From Adiantum capillus-veneris (taxonomy: Eukaryota; Streptophyta; Polypodiopsida; Polypodiales; Pteridaceae), in the NCBI GenBank assembly GCA_014529385.2, contig CM043970.1, positions 49,837,898 to 49,901,897 of the forward strand: a stretch of DNA of 64,000 nt. Reading direction: 5' to 3'. The first letter of the stretch is position 1, and every line of letters begins with the position of its first letter. Shown here one piece after another: positions 58,855-64,000 of this stretch. The notes under the pieces are model-generated. The model saw nothing but the letters and a program-made list of their open reading frames with translations. It had not been told where the DNA came from and searched no databases. The position numbers and the translations under genes were made by a program.

Positions 58855-59022
58855 GACAAGGTATTGCCTCTTAGTATGTGCCGTGCATAGGTTGAAAAAT
58901 TTGTGCTAATGCTTGGCCGATTAATGTGGCCCTAATTTATGCATACTCGGTCAATGCATGGAAAAAGTAATGTTGTGCAAGAGAAGGGAATAAGCAAGTA
59001 ACAGTTGTAACTCTACTGCTCT

Positions 59023-60282
59023 CTATTTAATTGTCTTTTTTGCAAAAGGAAATCGCTTTGCCGCTACTATTGATATAGCCGTAGTTGTTTCTATGGAGAG
59101 AAGTGGCTTGGCCGGAATGGTCGTGGACCGTATTTCTTTTGCTTTCCATTGGTAGCTTGTTTTTGCCGGTTTTTGTAGGTGTTTTGCTACTTCCTTGGTT
59201 GCCCCTTTGTTGATTGGCATCCACATAAGTCGGTTGTCCTTTTTCAAATGCAGCTGTCTACCTTGCGTTGTTGCTTGTACTGAAGGGAGTTCCTTTTGCT
59301 TTTGTTTCGGTATCCAAATGCGAGTAACATTTGGGTTATTGTTTTCGAGCATTTTCTTTGGGATCCATATCTGTTTTATGCCCTTGGTTTTTGGTTGAAC
59401 TATCTGCTTCGGTTGAATTCTTTCGTTGCATTGTTGTTTGTCTGCCATGTCATTTCTATCGTTCCGCATCCATACTTGTTTCCCTTGTTTTGGTAACCTA
59501 GATCTTTGCACTACGGTCGGTGACTTCGTATGTATGTAGTTAGCATGGTTGGCTTTTACCTGTCTGTTGGCCTTGGGTATCATGTTGTTCTTTGGTGGCA
59601 TTCTTGCTTTTGGCTCTTTTTCCAGTGATTGCAGTGCTAGCAGCTGATTATTCCGGTATTGCTGAGCAAAGGCTATTACCTGTTGTTCTTGTGCATGCTG
59701 AATTTTGACTGCATTTGCATTCCAATCTATCTGCACATTGTACTCTTTTTGCCAAGGTTGTCCCAACATCATTGGGTGTTGTGTGCTTTCATCCTCAACT
59801 ACATAAAATTTGTGTGAGTAAATATATTGATGTACTTGTACATGCAATATAGTCCAGCCCAATGTTGTCAACGAGTGTGATGTACTAGTTTCCAGCACTT
59901 GAGGAGTAGGATGAAGTTGACCTCTGGATTTGAGCAGTTAGTATAATCCGTAAGAGATCAAATTTGCTTGAGCTCCAGAATCAAGCAATGCCGTCGATTC
60001 AACTTGATTGCTACCCAGTTTGACTGCAATTATTGGCTCCACTGTGTCTTCATCGAGCTTCGTTAGTCGAATGGCATTGATTCGTAATGGTGCTCCACTT
60101 TGTTGTTGTTGTTGCAGAAGTCTTCGTTTTGCAATGCGTTCTTTTGCTTTTGCTTGAGCTTCTTCTCGTACTCTCTGCTTTTCCTTCATTCGTTGTTTTT
60201 CTTGATAAATTTGTTGAAGCATATCCTGTGTGAGTGGTAAATGATATTTCTTCAGTCGACATCCACTAATCCAGTTCGGCAT
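59023..60282 (-). pseudogene. Element B second protease and basic Trp tail (pol C-terminus)
   Basis: The upper frame 60282-59938 begins in the integrase C-terminal end (MPNWISGCRLKKYHLPL), passes a Gln/Lys/Glu coil, and reaches VEPIIAVKLG then LLDSGAQANLIS (Asp at about residue 101). After one in-frame TAA the same frame continues (59898-59023) with LHVQVHQYIYSHKFYVVED, then MMLGQPWQKEYN and an IDW strand: a complete retropepsin fold pattern. The remaining 200 residues are basic, with repeated QVWMRN, QIWIPKK, RIWIPKQ and LMWMPIN motifs. It is separated from integrase by a 16-bp deletion (frameshift) near 60310. The catalytic DSG is intact, unlike in A. Confidence 0.83.
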
Positions 60283-60293
60283 TTCTTCACCTG

Positions 60294-61736
60294 CTAATGT
60301 AGCAAGCTTGATAGATCACTAATCACAAAGGGTCCCATCCCTAGCTTTTTAAGTTTCTTGGCATGTTGCTTCAAAGTATAAACAAGTATATAATCACCTG
60401 TTTTGAACTCTTTAGTGTGCACATGCTTGTCAAAAAACTCTTTTTGTCTTCTCTTTATAGCATAGATTGAAGCTACAGCTCTCAAGCACAGTTCATCTAG
60501 CTTTTCAAGATCATCTATTCTTGAAGAGAGCTCATGCCCTGTCCATTCTAAACGTTTCGCTACTTGTAGAGTTGGAATTAAAAACTCTATGGGTATTATA
60601 GCATTGAGGCCAAACACCATGTTGTACGGTGTTGTTCCTATCGATGTTTTGTAAGCTACCCTGTATGCCAATAGTGTTGAGTGTAGCTGCTGATCCCAAT
60701 CTGTTCTTGACTCTGAAACTATTTTAGTGAGGACCGTGCATAATGTTTTATTTGTGGCCTCAGCTTGTCCATTGGCCTGTGGATGGTATGGAGCAGATTT
60801 CCTATGTATGACCATGAATTTCTCTAGCAGATATTCAATGACTTCATTAAGAAAATGTGTCCCACGATCACTGACAATTTCTATTGGTAAACCGTATCGT
60901 ACAAAAACATTCTCATACAAAAATTGTGCGGTGGTCCGTGCATCTGCTTTTTGCGTTGTCTTGGCTTCCACCCATTTTGTGAGATAGTCCGTAGCCACAA
61001 TGATATATTGGGTATGGGTGCGATATGCAGGGGGTGAGATAGGTCCCACAAAATCAATACCCCATTTTGCAAATAATCTTGCTCCCATCATTGGCCGCAG
61101 TGGCATCTCATCTCTCTTTATCGGCACCTTGGTGTGCTGACATGCGTCACAACGCTTTACAAACTCTTCAGCATCCATATGCAATGTAGGCCACCATATT
61201 CCTGCGATTAAGATAATTTTTGTCGTCTTATCGCCCGAAAAATGGCCTCCACTTATTCCGCCATGTGCATGTTCTAGAATCAACAGGTATTTGTTTTCAC
61301 TTGCACAGATTCTAAGTTGATTGTCCTTTCCTCGCTTATAGAGTTGGTTCCCAATTAACTGAAAGTCGCGACCTTCCAGCTCTATAGCCCTTTTCAGTGC
61401 TCTGGTGATGTTCTCAGGAAACTTCTTGGTGGTTAAGAAATCAATGATATATTGACTCCATGCAGGTGCAATGTTTACCTGAAACAATGTCGCGTGATCC
61501 ACTGGTCGTTTGGCACTACATATAGTACAATTTGTAACATAAGAATGGGTGTCCGCATACATAGTTGGCCAATAAACCCCTAACTGTTTCAGTCTCTGGT
61601 GTGTTTTCACTGTTGAACAATGAAATGCACAATTCTGGACATGGGCTTCTTCAAGATAGCACTCGAATTCTTCCGGATTTATACATAATCGTAAGGTTTG
61701 GTCCGATCCTAGATGATACAGCCGTCCTGCTATCAA
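60294..61736 (-). CDS. Element B integrase with two HHCC modules
   Basis: A 480-residue open frame, the best-preserved integrase of the A/B family here. Zinc module 1: H32, H39, C70, C73. Module 2: H158, H165, C196, C199. Each is preceded by a similar helix-strand segment (LIAGRLYHLG and LIGNQLYKRG), so the whole unit of about 110-125 residues looks duplicated. Catalytic core: D228, D290, E326, with 35 residues between the last two as expected. The C-terminal region (FKTGDYILVYTLK, LGMGPFVISDLS) follows and the frame ends at a deletion. An in-frame TGA at 61755-61757 separates it from RNase H. Confidence 0.9.
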   Translation of the reverse strand: MIAGRLYHLGSDQTLRLCINPEEFECYLEEAHVQNCAFHCSTVKTHQRLKQLGVYWPTMYADTHSYVTNCTICSAKRPVDHATLFQVNIAPAWSQYIIDFLTTKKFPENITRALKRAIELEGRDFQLIGNQLYKRGKDNQLRICASENKYLLILEHAHGGISGGHFSGDKTTKIILIAGIWWPTLHMDAEEFVKRCDACQHTKVPIKRDEMPLRPMMGARLFAKWGIDFVGPISPPAYRTHTQYIIVATDYLTKWVEAKTTQKADARTTAQFLYENVFVRYGLPIEIVSDRGTHFLNEVIEYLLEKFMVIHRKSAPYHPQANGQAEATNKTLCTVLTKIVSESRTDWDQQLHSTLLAYRVAYKTSIGTTPYNMVFGLNAIIPIEFLIPTLQVAKRLEWTGHELSSRIDDLEKLDELCLRAVASIYAIKRRQKEFFDKHVHTKEFKTGDYILVYTLKQHAKKLKKLGMGPFVISDLSSLLH

Positions 61737-61754
61737 CTTAAAGTTTTTTGTGTG

Positions 61755-63083
61755 TCAAATTGTTTGTTGTTTGGATCTGTATTTTGTATTATCAAACCTA
61801 CTTCCAAAGAAAAGAATGCTAACAATTTCCTGTGACCATTTGGGTATCATTTCAATATTGAAACGATAAGCATCTGGTATGTCATCATCTACTCCTTCAG
61901 GAGCTTCCCCGTTGTGTATCCTTGAAAGATAGTCCGCTCGTAGATGGGTTTTACCCTTTTTTACCACCACTGTGAAATCAAATTCTAGCAATATAATAAA
62001 CCATCGTACAATTCTCCCTGTATTGCATGGTTTATTTACCAGATACAAAAGAGCTTGATGATCTGTAAAGAACACAAATTTGTTTGCGAGCAAATAATGC
62101 CGAAATTTCTTCATAGCATAAATCATTCCTAACCCTTCTCATTCGGTGGTTGTGTAGTTCTTTTCCACACTGTTTAACTGTCGGCTTGCATAACAAACTG
62201 GAAAATCCATTGTTCCCTCTCCAAGTTAGCCAGAATACTCCCGATTGCATATGCAGAAGCATCAATGTGAACGTGGAATATCTTTTTCCAATCTGGTGCT
62301 TTAAGTACATGTGCTGATATAAGGTTTTCCTTCAGCTTTTGGAATGAAGTTTCACACTCCTCGGTCCAATCAAAATTGACTAGCAAACGATACAGAGGTT
62401 GTGCGATGACCGCATACATGTATATAAATCTTCGATAATATCCGCAGTGTCCCATGAAGGATTGCACTTGTTTCACATTAGTGGGCCTGGGTAGGTCTAC
62501 TATGACTTTGACTTTGTCTAGGTCAGTGGTTATGCCATTTCTTGAGACAATGTGTCCTAAGATGCGGCCTTGCTTAACCATAAAGATACACTTTTCTGGG
62601 TTAAGACATATTCGATATGTCCTGCATTTTTCAAATACCTTTTGCAAATGGTCAATATATTCCTCTTGTAGAAGAGAGTGTACACAAAGATCATCCATGT
62701 ATATTTCTAAGAATATTCTCAGGTATTCTTTGAACGCGTGCGTCATTAACCTTTGGAAGGTAGCTGGGGCATTAGTTAAGCCAAACGGCATTAGTTAAGC
62801 CAAACGACATAATTCGATACACATAAATTCCCCATTCTGTGACAAACGCTGTTTTGTGTTGATCCTCCCTTGCAATTGCCAGTTGGTTGTATCCTGAAAA
62901 CCCGTGCAAAAAGGAATAAGCCCGTTTTCCAGCCACCCGCTCAAGTACATGTTCTATGATGGGCAAGGGATAATTATCCCTTATGGTGGCTGCATTTACC
63001 TTTTTGAGGTTTACACACACTCGCAATTTTCCGTTCTTTTTGGGAACTACCACAATGGGTGACACCCAATCTGTATGTTCAAT
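61755..63083 (-). pseudogene. Element B reverse transcriptase and RNase H
   Basis: 63065-62772 has VCVNLKKVNAATIRDN and SGYNQLAIA. It breaks at a 19-bp tandem duplication (62769-62806). 62791-62174 has MPFGLTNAPATFQRLM, catalytic YMDD, and the start of RNase H (HIDASAYAIGSIL). A frameshift near 62180-62230 follows. 62126-61755 has FTDHQALLYLVNK and VVVKKGKTHLRADYLS. Apart from these breaks the motifs are intact. Confidence 0.9.
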
Positions 63084-64000
63084 TTAATAGATGAATTCAG
63101 CTTTCTTCATCTTGTCAATCTCCTCTTTGATTCGTTTAGCAAATGTATCATTGTATGTATAAGGACGTTGTTTGCTAGGTTTTGCATCCGATTTCAAAGG
63201 AATTGTACATTGGCATATCAATGGATCAACTCCTTTGAGGTCTTTATAAGACCATGCCAACACATCTTTATATTTCTTGAGAAGTTGTGTTAGCCATGCT
63301 TCTTCTTCAGGCTCTAAATTGTTTGCTATATAGACCGGCTGAAGCTTTTCACTTGGTTCCGCGAGGTCTATCCTTTTTGAATTTTCTGGCCCATCGTAAG
63401 ATTCTTGGTTGCTTCTTTCCCTGATTGGTGGTGTCATGATGATTTTTCTGTCCTGGATGGTAAATTTCCGATAGTGTGATGGTACATTCATGTTTCCTTT
63501 CTCTGACTCCCCTTTACCATCACTATCTTCTTCCGTAGTCCATATCTCACATAAAGACCATTTCAGTTCTTGGTATTTCTGTTTACGCTCCAGTTTGGTC
63601 CACTCTGGCACTTTTGTTGTTTCTTTTTTTGATTTTTGAGATTTTGTTTCTGTTTTAGCTTTTCGTACCTGTTTTATTTCCTCTCGCATTCTTTCCCTTT
63701 GATCTTTTGAGAATCTTCCTGATATTTGATCTTTTACACAATCCTCTGCTTTTACAAGCATCAAATAGTGAGTTTTACCTTTTATCATGGGCATCAGGTT
63801 CTCTCTCACTTTGTTTCCTGCACGTTTCCTCCTATAGCATTCCTGGCGTCTAGGGTGCTGATTAGCAAAATCATAAAACCTGATATTCTCGGTTTCCCTT
63901 CCACGCTCACTTGAGGTGTCTAAACACTCATTATCTGCATCATCATTTACTTCCAGATGTTTAGAGGAGTTATAAAACTCTTCTTGTTCTGGTGGTTCTA
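63084..64000 (-). pseudogene. Element B pre-RT linker (partial)
   Basis: An open frame from the window end to a TAA at 63084-63086, where element A has Glu in EFIYEIEHTDW. Acidic near 63930; RFYDFANQH near 63870; Lys/Arg/Glu-rich at 63600-63750; MNVPSHYRKFTIQDRK near 63480; then the RT entry (VLAWSYKDLKGVDP, RPYTYND). The counterpart is 31733-32420 of element A. The first protease should lie just past the window. Confidence 0.82.

Larger units (their letters stand above)
51792..64000 (-). mobile_element. Element B: Ty3/gypsy LTR retrotransposon, truncated by window end
   Basis: Same family level as element A: the LTRs share stretches (GAGAACTCA, GGACG(A/G)AGCT.GACCC), and the coding and non-coding order is the same. 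The 3' LTR, polypurine tract, 3' ORF, palindrome array, internal polypurine tract, second protease with tail, integrase with two HHCC modules, RNase H, RT and pre-RT linker are visible; first protease, gag, leader and 5' LTR lie past 64000. It has no nested insertions here. Stops and small indels make it inactive. Confidence 0.92.

Overview
This window looks like intergenic DNA from a large-genome land plant. It is built almost entirely of LTR retrotransposons nested in one another, with primer sites for plant-type tRNA-Asp and initiator tRNA-Met, a chromodomain-type chromovirus, and a Tat-like element carrying an archaeal-type RNase H. I see no host gene, rRNA, tRNA or CRISPR array. Species cannot be fixed from sequence alone; a fern or other non-angiosperm is a guess.

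Layout. 1-4176: an old, decayed minus-strand coding unit interrupted by a CACTA-like inverted-repeat element (707-2044). 4177-39345: element A, a minus-strand Ty3/gypsy element bounded by divergent LTRs and the 5-bp target duplication ACTTT. Two younger elements, also minus strand, sit inside it: N1 (8488-15924, TSD GTTGT, apparently identical LTRs, no coding capacity) and N2 (19446-28357, TSD TACAA, a chromovirus). Without them A is about 18.8 kb. 39346-45300: an old gag fragment related to A, a second inverted-repeat element (41749-42528, TSD GTATGT), poly-C and CT/CA microsatellites. 45302-50640: a decayed plus-strand Tat-like element, followed by LTR-like sequence with tandem repeats to 51791. 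51792-64000: element B, a minus-strand relative of A, truncated by the window end.

The most interesting content is the shared design of A and B. Reading their coding strand: gag with two odd zinc knuckles (CX2CX3HX4C; seen in A), a first aspartic protease (seen in A), RT and RNase H, two successive HHCC zinc modules, the integrase DDE core, an integrase C-terminus, then a second retropepsin-like domain and a basic Trp-containing tail. Next comes an internal polypurine tract resembling the one at the 3' LTR, a noncoding stretch with 22-bp palindromes spaced about 285 bp apart, and finally a 3' open frame of about 1,050-1,130 codons (basic start, globular domain, long coiled coil, globular C-terminal domain). 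Palindromes of the same kind also occur in A's 5' leader. A and B are both inactivated, largely by stop codons that look like C-to-T changes, plus some indels. The order of events is A first, then N2 and N1 into A; N1 appears the most recent.
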